A stretch of 7,296 nucleotides of DNA from Candidatus Omnitrophota bacterium (GTDB taxonomy: Bacteria > Omnitrophota > Gorgyraeia > Gygaellales > Profunditerraquicolaceae): contig JAQTNM010000076.1 of assembly GCA_028713875.1 (NCBI GenBank), positions 1 to 7,296 on the forward strand, read 5' to 3'. This document shows, one piece after another, positions 1-6,856 of this stretch. A model generated the notes under the pieces. That model was not told the origin of the DNA. It did no database searches and saw only the letters and a program-made list of their open reading frames with translations. A program made the translations under genes and the position numbers. Position 1 is the stretch's first letter; each line of letters begins with the position of its first letter.

Positions 1-181
1 CCCTGGATAAAGCAAAAACCGTGTTGATGCGGGGGTTGTTTTTCAGGATCTGCCCCACCCGCTCATTGCACCAATAGCCGATAAAACTTTCCGGATAAGC
101 GTCTTTTATAGCCTTTATCACCGGAGTGGTAAAGAGAACGTCTCCGATGCCAAAGGGGTTAATGATAAGGAATCTTTTCAT
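1..181 (-). CDS. GT9 family glycosyltransferase (heptosyltransferase-like), N-terminal part only
   Basis: This gene is missing from the supplied ORF calls because it runs off the left edge. I translated it by hand: 60 codons from the ATG at 181-179, open to the edge. It begins MKRFLIINPFGIGDVLFTTP, the usual first beta strand and glycine loop of GT9 (ADP-heptose:LPS heptosyltransferase) enzymes. The G-I-G-D motif puts Asp14 where the catalytic Asp of WaaC (Asp13) lies. The next segment (VIKAIKDAYPES, then GYWCNERVGQIL) fits the family's helix and second strand of the N-terminal Rossmann domain. The start overlaps the stop of the upstream manC-type gene by one base (TGATG). No Shine-Dalgarno sequence is obvious, so it is probably translated by coupling. 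The missing C-terminal domain would bind the nucleotide sugar, so the donor cannot be judged. The family call is firm; the sugar is unknown. Confidence 0.85.
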   Translation of the reverse strand, partial: MKRFLIINPFGIGDVLFTTPVIKAIKDAYPESFIGYWCNERVGQILKNNPRINTVFALSR

Positions 182-1236
182 CAGATATATTTTTTCAGTT
201 TTTTTGCCTTAAGCAGCTGAACAACCTTCTTAACATCCTGGGCTTTATCCTTGGAACACACCAGTAGTGCGTCTTCCGTATCCACCACAATCATATTATT
301 CAACCCTATAGTAGCCACTAACCGGTTATCCGACCAGACCAGGCTTGACCTGCTGCCTACGTCAATGCATTTTCCGCCGATAAAAATATTGCCTTCCTTG
401 TCCTTACGCAACAGCTCCTCCATCGCCTTCCAGTGGCCCAGGTCCAGCCATCCATAGTCACAGGGCAGGAGCACTGCCTTGCCGGTTTTTTCCATCACGG
501 CATAATCTATAGATACGGAAGGCAGCCTGCGCCAAAGCCGATTGATATCTTTCGGGGAATGCATCTTCATTATTGCCTTATATACAACGGGAGAGAATTT
601 CCTGATCTCTTCCAACATCACGTCGGCGCGGAATATAAATGTCCCGCTGTTCCAAAAATAATTTTTATCGGATACCAGTTTTTTTGCTTTTGCCAGGGTT
701 GGTTTTTCAATGAATTTATCCACCTTAAAGAACCCGCGCGCTTTAGCACCGGTTCCAATCTTCGCTTTGATATAGCCGTAACCTGTTTCAGGCCGGCTCG
801 GCCTTATCCCTATGGTTACTATAAAGCCTTTTTGCGCTAAATGGATCGCCCTGGATAATGACCTTAAATATTTCCTGTTATTTTTAATAAAGTGGTCCGA
901 AGGCATCACCGCTATGACCGCCTGCGGATGGATACCCTTGATTTTAGCGGAAAAAAAAGCTATCGGCGCAAGGGTATTCCTGCCTGCCGGTTCAAAAAAG
1001 AAATTACCCCGCGGGATATCAAAAGCCTTTAAGCAGTCTTTTATCTTGCGGCTATGTATCCTGTTGGTGGCGATATAGATGTTTTTTTTCTTTATAAGCG
1101 GGGATATCCGTTGGATAGTCTCTTCTATCAATGTCCGATCAGAGTAAATCGCCAGAAATTGCTTTGGTATTGATTCCCTGCTTACCGGCCAGAAACGGCT
1201 CCCTGCGCCTCCGGCCAGGACAACGGCATAATTCAT
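181..1236 (-). CDS. manC: Mannose-1-phosphate guanylyltransferase (GDP-mannose pyrophosphorylase, ManC type)
   Basis: This cytoplasmic enzyme makes GDP-mannose from mannose-1-phosphate and GTP. Of 351 residues, the N-terminal nucleotidyltransferase domain carries the signature LAGGAGSRFWPVSRESIPKQ (residues 7-26), with Arg14 and Lys25 in the expected places. Further family motifs follow: EPAGRNT (82-88), PSDH with the likely metal-binding Asp114 (112-115), ETGYGYI (150-156), FIEKP (175-179), WNSGTF (195-200), SIDYAVME (242-249) and GWLDLG (262-267, Asp265). The EPAGRNT and WNSGTF motifs favour a mannose-1-phosphate enzyme over a glucose-1-phosphate thymidylyltransferase. The length matches the short form without the C-terminal phosphomannose isomerase domain of AlgA/ManC bifunctional proteins. 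The ATG overlaps the upstream GT9 stop by four bases (ATGA) and has a strong Shine-Dalgarno. Its presence suggests that a GDP-mannose-derived sugar (mannose, rhamnose or fucose type) is in the glycan. No phosphomannomutase is in the window. Confidence 0.93.
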   Translation of the reverse strand: MNYAVVLAGGAGSRFWPVSRESIPKQFLAIYSDRTLIEETIQRISPLIKKKNIYIATNRIHSRKIKDCLKAFDIPRGNFFFEPAGRNTLAPIAFFSAKIKGIHPQAVIAVMPSDHFIKNNRKYLRSLSRAIHLAQKGFIVTIGIRPSRPETGYGYIKAKIGTGAKARGFFKVDKFIEKPTLAKAKKLVSDKNYFWNSGTFIFRADVMLEEIRKFSPVVYKAIMKMHSPKDINRLWRRLPSVSIDYAVMEKTGKAVLLPCDYGWLDLGHWKAMEELLRKDKEGNIFIGGKCIDVGSRSSLVWSDNRLVATIGLNNMIVVDTEDALLVCSKDKAQDVKKVVQLLKAKKLKKYI

Positions 1237-2216
1237 TTATTTACCACCTCTTTGACTTTTTCTAAAACCTCATCTACGCTTATATCTAAAAGGCTTCTCT
1301 TTTCTATCACCAGGCTCTGCGCCTGCCATGGCCCCCATCTTTTTGCGGTTTTACCCGGGATATCATTTCTGAAGATAGCTATAACCGGAGTATCTACCGC
1401 GCAGGCAAGATGAACAGGCCCGCTGTCTCCCGAAACCAATAGTCTGCATTTTTTTAACAATGCTGCCAGCTGCGCCAGGCTGGTTTTTCCGGCCAGATTA
1501 ATCACGCCTCTATCCAGCCGGGCAAAAAATTCACTGTTTTTGCCTGCTTCCTCCCGCCCCCCTACCACCACAACCGGCCTATTGAGTTGGCCCCTGATCT
1601 TCGCAGTTAATTCCAGAAAATTATCTAACGGCCATTGTTTGAGCGGGTCGCTGGTAAACGGGTGCACGGCAACCAGATTATCTTCGTTTTCTATGTTATG
1701 CTCTTTAAGTAGGCTGCCGATCGCCGCGGAATCTGTTTTCAAAGAAAGGCTTTTATCATCGGTTTTTACCCCGGTTAAAGCCGCCAATTCCAGGTTGTAT
1801 TCTACTTCATGCTTGAGGCCGAGATATTTTTTATCTTCTATTTTATCGGTAAGTAAAATTCCTAATTTTCTGTTATAACCCACTCTTACCGGGATGCCGG
1901 AGGAATAGGTAATTATGTTAAATTCACGGGAGGGGTTAAACATTACTGCCATATCTATATGTCTTTTCTTCAAGGCCCACATCAACCTGAATTGTTCCAT
2001 TAACGAATGCTTATTCCCGCCCCACTCCATTGTTTCGTCTATAAAAGCAATACCTTGCGCCAATTCCCGCACATAAGGATTGACTACGGCAATAATCCTG
2101 GCCCGGGAAAAAGCTTCCTTCAGCGCGCGGAAAGCCGGTATATTCAGCAGGAATTCGCCAAAGCGATCGTTACGAAAAACAAGTATATTTTTAACCGACT
2201 GATGGTTGATTTGCAT
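1233..2216 (-). CDS. GT9 family glycosyltransferase (ADP-heptose:LPS heptosyltransferase-like) with Glu at the usual catalytic Asp
   Basis: A 327-residue, full-length GT-B fold protein of the GT9 family, whose members transfer heptose or related sugars to LPS core or other glycans in the cytoplasm. The N-terminal domain opens with ILVFRNDRFGEFLLNIP (11-27). The C-terminal domain has VAVHPFTSDPLKQWP (182-196), VVVVGG (215-220), INLAGKTSLAQLAALL (239-254) and the donor-binding loop SGDSGPVHLACAVDTP (262-277). The family usually has G-D where this protein has Gly20-Glu21; in WaaC that Asp is the catalytic base. The ATG at 2216 is the only usable start: no ATG, GTG or TTG lies between it and the first core strand, and the in-frame codons upstream run to a TGA with no start codon. 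It overlaps the ligase gene by 26 bases, and its stop overlaps the manC-type start (ATGA). The family is firm; donor and acceptor are unknown. Confidence 0.88.
   Translation of the reverse strand: MQINHQSVKNILVFRNDRFGEFLLNIPAFRALKEAFSRARIIAVVNPYVRELAQGIAFIDETMEWGGNKHSLMEQFRLMWALKKRHIDMAVMFNPSREFNIITYSSGIPVRVGYNRKLGILLTDKIEDKKYLGLKHEVEYNLELAALTGVKTDDKSLSLKTDSAAIGSLLKEHNIENEDNLVAVHPFTSDPLKQWPLDNFLELTAKIRGQLNRPVVVVGGREEAGKNSEFFARLDRGVINLAGKTSLAQLAALLKKCRLLVSGDSGPVHLACAVDTPVIAIFRNDIPGKTAKRWGPWQAQSLVIEKRSLLDISVDEVLEKVKEVVNK
1244..1251 (-). promoter_or_regulatory. Strong ribosome binding site for the manC-type gene
   Basis: On the minus strand this reads AGAGGTGG, seven bases before the ATG at 1236-1234. 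It lies inside the last codons of the upstream GT9 gene (encoding K-E-V-V-N-K). It is the best Shine-Dalgarno match in the window and supports the four-base ATGA overlap start. It may let this gene be translated more strongly than its coupled neighbours, which is inference. Confidence 0.7.
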
Positions 2217-3423
2217 CTGTAAGCCTGCCCAGAGATAGAGATAATCCGGATAAATACCAGAATATCATGGCTATGCGGCTATAATAGAGGCTGCTTTCGG
2301 TCAGGCCGTTGACTAAAAAAGCGGCCAGACACAAGATTAAGCCCAGCGACATATTTTTAAGCAAACTACTTTCCAGCTTCTTATAAATTGAAATGGACGC
2401 TTTAAACAACCTGTAGATAAGCCATAGAAATATTCCTAAACCCACTATGCCTACCTCTGCCGCCATATGCAGGAAATTATTATGGGCATAAATATAATCA
2501 GAGGTAACAATGCCCCGATATTCCGGGGACTCCTTGTATTTTTTGTAATTTTTCATAAAGGTGTTCACCCCCACCCCGATTACGGGATGGTCCTCTATCA
2601 TATTCAGGCTGTTGCGGTAAATAGCGATACGGTCATCGTTACACATGAACCTTAAAGGATTGTACTCTATTTGTTTTGCCCAATCTTTGACACTTGAAGG
2701 CAAAATAAAAGGCGCCATAACTATAAGGATAACCAATATAGATAATAGGATCTTATTTTTCTTGACAATACCTAACAGTAATAAGGCTACAAAGATCGCC
2801 AGCAATGTGGGCCGGGAATAAGTTAACGCTGAAGCCGCTAAGACCAAAAGACCCACCAGGCAAATGATGATTTTTTTATTTCTTTTAAAATAATAAAGCG
2901 CCAGCGTTATGATCACCGGGGCCACAGCGCTCAAATATATCCCCAGCACATTTGCGTCCGGAAAAGATGCGGTAGCCCGCTTAAGGCCGATATTGATAAT
3001 AGGCAAATTGCCGCGGATAAAATCCCTTCCCCAGGAGACCTGCCATATAGCATCTACGGATAAAAGCAGTGCCGCGCAAACGATTGAAATAATAACCTTG
3101 CCGGCATGACGATGGTCCTTCACCTCTGCCGAGATGACCAGGAATAAAAAAAAGTACTCCAGAAGCCTGAATAACCCCCGGAAGCTATCCCGGTAGCTTA
3201 CGGAATTCAGCATAGAAACGGCTGCTGCTATAAAAAACAGCATAAAAGGCAAATTTAGCGCAGTATACATATATGGTTTTTGTTTACTGATTATTTTCTT
3301 GAGCAGAAAGCTAAAAATAAGCAAGCCTACAAAAACATGCATCGGCGCAGGCGCTATAGCCATCACGAACGGAATAAGCACGATCGCCCAGTAAATAACA
3401 AAATCCAGTGTTTTTACCATCAT
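2191..3423 (-). CDS. O-antigen ligase/polymerase (Wzy_C/WaaL superfamily membrane protein)
   Basis: An integral membrane protein of about 410 residues with roughly 12 hydrophobic segments and one large soluble loop (about residues 242-321), the layout of Wzy polymerases and WaaL ligases. The Wzy_C region holds TYSRPT (201-206, Arg204), a DDR motif with Arg265 (NDDRIAIYRNSLNMI), HPVIGVGVNTF (279-289) and YIYAHNNFLHMAAEVGIVGL (310-329, His314). The Arg and the AHN histidine correspond in pattern to the essential Arg and His of WaaL. The enzyme would act on the periplasmic face, polymerising undecaprenyl-linked repeats or joining them to lipid A-core; sequence alone does not separate the two. 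I chose the ATG at 3423-3421 because AGGTGA lies eight bases before it. A GTG at 3435 would add four residues (MKSE) but sits inside that Shine-Dalgarno. The gap to the preceding GT2 stop is 18 bases, the only real gap in the cluster. Confidence 0.88.
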   Translation of the reverse strand: MMVKTLDFVIYWAIVLIPFVMAIAPAPMHVFVGLLIFSFLLKKIISKQKPYMYTALNLPFMLFFIAAAVSMLNSVSYRDSFRGLFRLLEYFFLFLVISAEVKDHRHAGKVIISIVCAALLLSVDAIWQVSWGRDFIRGNLPIINIGLKRATASFPDANVLGIYLSAVAPVIITLALYYFKRNKKIIICLVGLLVLAASALTYSRPTLLAIFVALLLLGIVKKNKILLSILVILIVMAPFILPSSVKDWAKQIEYNPLRFMCNDDRIAIYRNSLNMIEDHPVIGVGVNTFMKNYKKYKESPEYRGIVTSDYIYAHNNFLHMAAEVGIVGLGIFLWLIYRLFKASISIYKKLESSLLKNMSLGLILCLAAFLVNGLTESSLYYSRIAMIFWYLSGLSLSLGRLTDANQPSVG

Positions 3424-3431
3424 TTCTGATT

Positions 3432-3437
3432 TCACCT
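3432..3437 (-). promoter_or_regulatory. Ribosome binding site deciding the ligase/polymerase start
   Basis: On the minus strand this reads AGGTGA, eight bases before the ATG at 3423-3421. The alternative GTG start at 3435 is part of this motif and would leave only AAGGA three bases ahead, so the ATG is preferred. Confidence 0.65.
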
Positions 3438-3441
3438 ATCC

Positions 3442-4131
3442 TTAGAAACGGTATTTTAGAATGCTGATTATCGCCTGGAAACCATCAATCCACCTGATCT
3501 TTTTGCCTTCGGAATAACTGCGCGGGTAATACGCTATGGGGACTTCAGAGATGCGCAAATGTTTTTTAAGCGCCTTACAAACAATCTCTACCTCTATGTC
3601 AAAGCTGGTTGACTTAAGCCCCAGGCTTAAAAATACGCTCTTACGCGCCATTTTATAACAGGTGGCATAATCGTTGATCCTGGAGGCAAAGAGAAAATTC
3701 AACAGCCCGGTTAAAAATTTGTTGCCTAACCTGTGAAACACAAGGCCGCTATGCCCTTGCATAAAACGCGCCCCCAGGACAATATCAGCTTCATCCTTCC
3801 GCAGCGGCTCTATCAGCTTCAAATACTCGGCGGGGTCATATTCCAGGTCGGCATCCTGTATGACTACTAACTCAGCGCCTGCTTCCCTGATCCCTTCTCT
3901 TACTGCCGTTCCTTTGCCTTTATTATAGGAATGATATATAACCTTGATATTGTTTATTACCTTCCCTCTTAATATGTCCTGCAGGGCATCCCTGGTGCCG
4001 TCGGTTGAATAGTTATCCACCACGATTATCTCTTTATCAATGTTCACCGAGTTGATCTTGGATAATATTTCCCCGATGGTTTTAACCTCGTTATACACCG
4101 GGACAACTATCGTAAGCAAGGGAACGCTCAT
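3442..4131 (-). CDS. GT2 family glycosyltransferase, DPM1-like (second of a tandem pair)
   Basis: A 229-residue, single-domain GT-A fold enzyme with the features of dolichol/polyprenyl-phosphate sugar synthases. Motifs in order: LTIVVPVYNE (6-15), IIVVDNYSTDGT (35-46), NKGKGTAVREG (70-80), QDADLEYDP (92-100, metal-binding Asp93 and Asp95), DIVLGARF (116-123), NDYATCYKM (153-161), FDIEVEI (177-183) and EVPIAYYPRSYSEGKKIRW (196-214). The last motif is highly typical of the DPM1-like bacterial subgroup. There is no C-terminal membrane domain (GtrA or paired helices), so it is probably cytoplasmic or peripheral. The start chosen is the ATG at 4131, which forms a four-base ATGA overlap with the preceding GT2 stop and has AAGAGG eight bases upstream. 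An ATG at 4158 would add nine residues but has no Shine-Dalgarno and a longer overlap. The sugar could be mannose from GDP-mannose, but GlcNAc or glucose donors are equally possible in this family. Confidence 0.9.
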   Translation of the reverse strand: MSVPLLTIVVPVYNEVKTIGEILSKINSVNIDKEIIVVDNYSTDGTRDALQDILRGKVINNIKVIYHSYNKGKGTAVREGIREAGAELVVIQDADLEYDPAEYLKLIEPLRKDEADIVLGARFMQGHSGLVFHRLGNKFLTGLLNFLFASRINDYATCYKMARKSVFLSLGLKSTSFDIEVEIVCKALKKHLRISEVPIAYYPRSYSEGKKIRWIDGFQAIISILKYRF

Positions 4132-4826
4132 TTTGTCAGCCTCTTTAAAACCGCCCATATATACAACTTAATGTAAGCGGGCAGTAATTTTAGGACCCGG
4201 AAGTTAGATTGGCCCCTGGCCCTTTCTTTCCATACCGTGGGTATTTCGGCGATCTTAAATCCGGAATAATAAGCTTTAAGGGGTATCTCCATAGATATTT
4301 CAAATGCTTCTGACTTGACATCAATGCTGTCAATTACTTTTTTACGGTACATCTTAAAGGCATTGGCGATATCATGCGTGGGCAGGCCCAATAAAAAAGA
4401 AAGCGACCTTCCGGCGCAGAAAGACAGGAAACCTTTAACTTTTGATCCGCCTAAACGGGCCCCTCCTTTGATATAGCGGGAGCCGCAGACAATATCATAA
4501 CCCTGGTTAAGCTTATCCAGCATCAGAGGGATAGAATCCAGGTCATCGCACAGGTCCGCCATGACCGGAATAACTATATCCGTGCTTACCTTGCTAAAAC
4601 CTGTTTTCAAGGCGTTGGCAAACCCTTTCCCTGATTTATTATGCACTAATTTAATATTACCGTATTTACGGCTTAAGCCCTGGACCAGTTCCGCGGTCTC
4701 ATCGGTAGAATTATCATCTACGATAACAAGCTCGTAGTCAAAGCTAAGAGACCGCTCGATCCTCTCAATGACGTTGGCAATATTATCCTGCTCATTATGC
4801 GCAGGTACCACAATGGATAATTTCAT
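4128..4826 (-). CDS. GT2 family glycosyltransferase, DPM1-like (first of a tandem pair)
   Basis: A 232-residue GT-A fold enzyme resembling dolichyl/polyprenyl-phosphate mannose synthases. It shows LSIVVPAHNEQDNI (3-16), LVIVDDNSTDET (33-44), NKSGKGFANALKTG (63-76), IPVMADLCDD (86-95, with Asp91, Asp94 and Asp95 as the acidic metal-site cluster), DIVCGSRYIKGG (111-122), HDIANAFKMY (151-160), EAFEISMEIP (173-182) and EIPTVWKERARGQSNFR (194-210). The S-N-F-R segment is typical of this subgroup. It lacks added transmembrane domains, so it would work at the cytoplasmic face of the membrane. It overlaps the GT-C gene's stop by four bases (ATGA) and is followed by its paralogue through another ATGA overlap. 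Its own Shine-Dalgarno is weak (AGAG, seven bases upstream), so coupling to the GT-C gene is likely. Likely role: a lipid-phosphate sugar donor for the adjacent GT-C protein. This is inferred from neighbourhood; direct transfer onto a glycan is the alternative. Confidence 0.88.
   Translation of the reverse strand: MKLSIVVPAHNEQDNIANVIERIERSLSFDYELVIVDDNSTDETAELVQGLSRKYGNIKLVHNKSGKGFANALKTGFSKVSTDIVIPVMADLCDDLDSIPLMLDKLNQGYDIVCGSRYIKGGARLGGSKVKGFLSFCAGRSLSFLLGLPTHDIANAFKMYRKKVIDSIDVKSEAFEISMEIPLKAYYSGFKIAEIPTVWKERARGQSNFRVLKLLPAYIKLYIWAVLKRLTK
4140..4145 (-). promoter_or_regulatory. Ribosome binding site deciding the second GT2 start
   Basis: On the minus strand this reads AAGAGG, eight bases before the ATG at 4131-4129 and within the last codons of the upstream GT2 gene. 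It favours the 229-residue protein beginning MSVPLLTIVV over a 238-residue version starting at 4158. Confidence 0.65.
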
Positions 4827-6856
4827 TTCAATACTCTATATATATGCACGGTTGCATTTTGATATACGGGGGTGAATTTACCGGGATTATCCCGCGCCCA
4901 CTTATCTTCCATGGGAAACTTTATATCTTTTGTCTGGTGCAGCGAATAAACGAATAGGTAATCGGTATTACGCCTGATGAGGTTAGCGCGCCAGCCCGGG
5001 TAATCCGCTGCTGCGCGGTAATTACCCTGTGCCTCTAAATTATTGTGCAGGCTCAAAAAATCATCTCCCCATTGATAATGGCTGTCCGGGAAATAATGCA
5101 ATTTTACGGGGTCTATCTTATTCACGGAAACATAATATACGTTATTCTTAAAGTCAGACCCGTATAAAGGAAACGGCACCGGCCGGCCTGCATAAGCAAT
5201 ATTATTGCCCGCGGTGTTCTGATTGAGCCAGCCCCAGGCTTTGGCTGCATCGGGCCAGAAACCCGAATATTTTACCATTTTTTCATACCGTAAGAACTCA
5301 TTTTTTGTATAATTCCTTTCCAATACCGGCAATGAAGAAAAAACAAGAATTAAAAATGCCAAAATAAGCACGGGCCTTTTGATCAGATGCGGCAGCAAAA
5401 AGAACAAAAATATGCTCAGGATAATGGCTACAGCCAATTCCTGCTTTTTAGCCAATTCCGGGGCCGAAGATAATGCGCATATAACAACCAGCGTATTCAC
5501 AAAACGCCGCGGGACATTCAGGCTTGCCAGGGTATAAAACCCCATAACCATACCTATCCCCAGAAGGTTATAGATATACCTTACATTCGCAAGCGGGATA
5601 AGATATCTGTAAACCAGATAAATCATGACGGGCAGCAGCAAAAAATAAGCCAGGCCAGGGTCCATCTTAGCCCGCCTTTTGAAAAAAGCAACCGGCAAAG
5701 CCAGGAATATGAACGGCAGCACTAATAGTATTGTCTGCGCGCCCAGGCCTTCATGAAAAAGCAGCTTGTCCAGGCGGTAATCTTTCAGGTGAAAATGGGC
5801 TCCGTAAGTAGTCTTATCCATGACCCCTTTTAAAATAGTCCTGCCATATAGCTTAAGGTCCAGGGGATACAAGGGATTACCTGCATCTATCAGGTTCCTT
5901 ATGTAGCTGAACCCGCCGAAAAAAATGATGACCAGCACGGAAAATATCAGGAATTTATATGTTTTTTTGATATTCCTGGCTGCCAGGAATAAAAATGGGA
6001 TAAACAACAATGCTGCATAAGGCAAAGCAATGGTCTTAACTCCCAACAACAGTCCTACGCTTAAACTGTAGATCAACACGTTCCGGAACGAAAATACGTT
6101 CTTCAAGGCAAATAAGTAGTTTAAAGCCGTCAAAAACAGCGATGATACCATAACATCAACATAGGCGATCTGGATCTGCTTGAAATAATTGGGAATAAGG
6201 CTGAATAAGCCGGCGGCAAAAAAAGAATATTTTTCCTTTAATCCCAGCTTTCTCCCCAGAGAATATACTGCCAGGAAGGATAAAATGAAAAATGGCATCT
6301 GGCCCAGATCAGCTATGTATACGCTTTTTAACGGAATCATAAACCACAGAAAGAACAGGCTCCCGTTTATAGGATAATATGAGGGGCTGGGGTCGTCAAA
6401 TACCGTGATCGGCGTATCCAGGTTTCCGTGCTTGAGCCACTCCACGGCAAAAGTAAAATGATAATTCAGGCTGTCCCAGCCGAAAGGCGGGTTAAGCGCG
6501 TTGATAAAAAACTTAACCAACCCGAAACCTGAAATTATGCAAAGAAGCAAGATCACTATTTTGCTGCTTAAAAGAGAGACTATTGCATCTCCTGTGCCCT
6601 TAAGACTGAAGGAATATTCCCTGTTCCTGGATATCCGCCATGCAATTAAAAGTACTGCCAGATTAAAAAGAATAAGGTTATTCAGATAAAGGGCACCGCA
6701 TACGCCTAAAATAAGCTCGCTGAACACTATTTGCGCAAAATAGATGATAAACCAGGATATCAGGGAATCAATAAAGCCCTTAGGGCGGACTAATTTATAA
6801 TTGATCAAAAAAGAACTCAAGATTACAATAAGATTAATCAATATGAGTATGGCCAT
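4823..6856 (-). CDS. Multi-pass GT-C fold glycosyltransferase (ArnT/PMT/RgtA-like) with a C-terminal soluble domain
   Basis: A 677-residue membrane protein with about 15 hydrophobic segments up to residue 510, then a soluble tail. After the fourth segment comes an acidic loop, PPFGWDSLNYHFTFAVEWL (123-141, Asp128), then DTPITVFDDPSPSYYPING (147-165, with Asp154-Asp155). This is the layout of GT-C enzymes that use polyprenyl-phosphate sugars, where acidic residues in the first external loop are catalytic. A further Asp lies in AYVDVM (231-236). The tail (about 511-677) has AWGWLNQNTAGNNIAY (540-555), FPLYGSDFKNNVYYV (562-576) and TDYLFVYS (631-638), and resembles the periplasmic domains behind some GT39-like membrane regions. 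The ATG overlaps the DUF3108-like stop by one base (TAATG), with AGGTGA three bases ahead. Downstream lie two DPM1-like GT2 genes, the usual source of lipid-linked donor. The GT-C call is good; the exact family and acceptor are not known. Confidence 0.8.
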   Translation of the reverse strand: MAILILINLIVILSSFLINYKLVRPKGFIDSLISWFIIYFAQIVFSELILGVCGALYLNNLILFNLAVLLIAWRISRNREYSFSLKGTGDAIVSLLSSKIVILLLCIISGFGLVKFFINALNPPFGWDSLNYHFTFAVEWLKHGNLDTPITVFDDPSPSYYPINGSLFFLWFMIPLKSVYIADLGQMPFFILSFLAVYSLGRKLGLKEKYSFFAAGLFSLIPNYFKQIQIAYVDVMVSSLFLTALNYLFALKNVFSFRNVLIYSLSVGLLLGVKTIALPYAALLFIPFLFLAARNIKKTYKFLIFSVLVIIFFGGFSYIRNLIDAGNPLYPLDLKLYGRTILKGVMDKTTYGAHFHLKDYRLDKLLFHEGLGAQTILLVLPFIFLALPVAFFKRRAKMDPGLAYFLLLPVMIYLVYRYLIPLANVRYIYNLLGIGMVMGFYTLASLNVPRRFVNTLVVICALSSAPELAKKQELAVAIILSIFLFFLLPHLIKRPVLILAFLILVFSSLPVLERNYTKNEFLRYEKMVKYSGFWPDAAKAWGWLNQNTAGNNIAYAGRPVPFPLYGSDFKNNVYYVSVNKIDPVKLHYFPDSHYQWGDDFLSLHNNLEAQGNYRAAADYPGWRANLIRRNTDYLFVYSLHQTKDIKFPMEDKWARDNPGKFTPVYQNATVHIYRVLK

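Noticed and set aside
433..840. Plus-strand open frame of 135 codons
   Set aside because: It is antisense to the manC-type gene, whose motifs are intact. Its own translation has no recognisable domain, so it is a shadow frame.
1540..1878. Plus-strand open frame of 112 codons
   Set aside because: It is antisense to the well-supported GT9 gene. The product is Ser/Leu-rich with no motif or Shine-Dalgarno, typical of a shadow frame.
4132..4158. Upstream ATG at 4158 as the start of the second GT2 gene
   Set aside because: It has no Shine-Dalgarno and creates a 31-base overlap, while the ATG at 4131 has AAGAGG at eight bases and forms an ATGA junction.
4836..4852. AT-rich TATATATA stretch ahead of the first GT2 gene as a promoter -10 element
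   Set aside because: It lies within the coding end of the GT-C gene and no matching -35 element at 16-18 bases is convincing.
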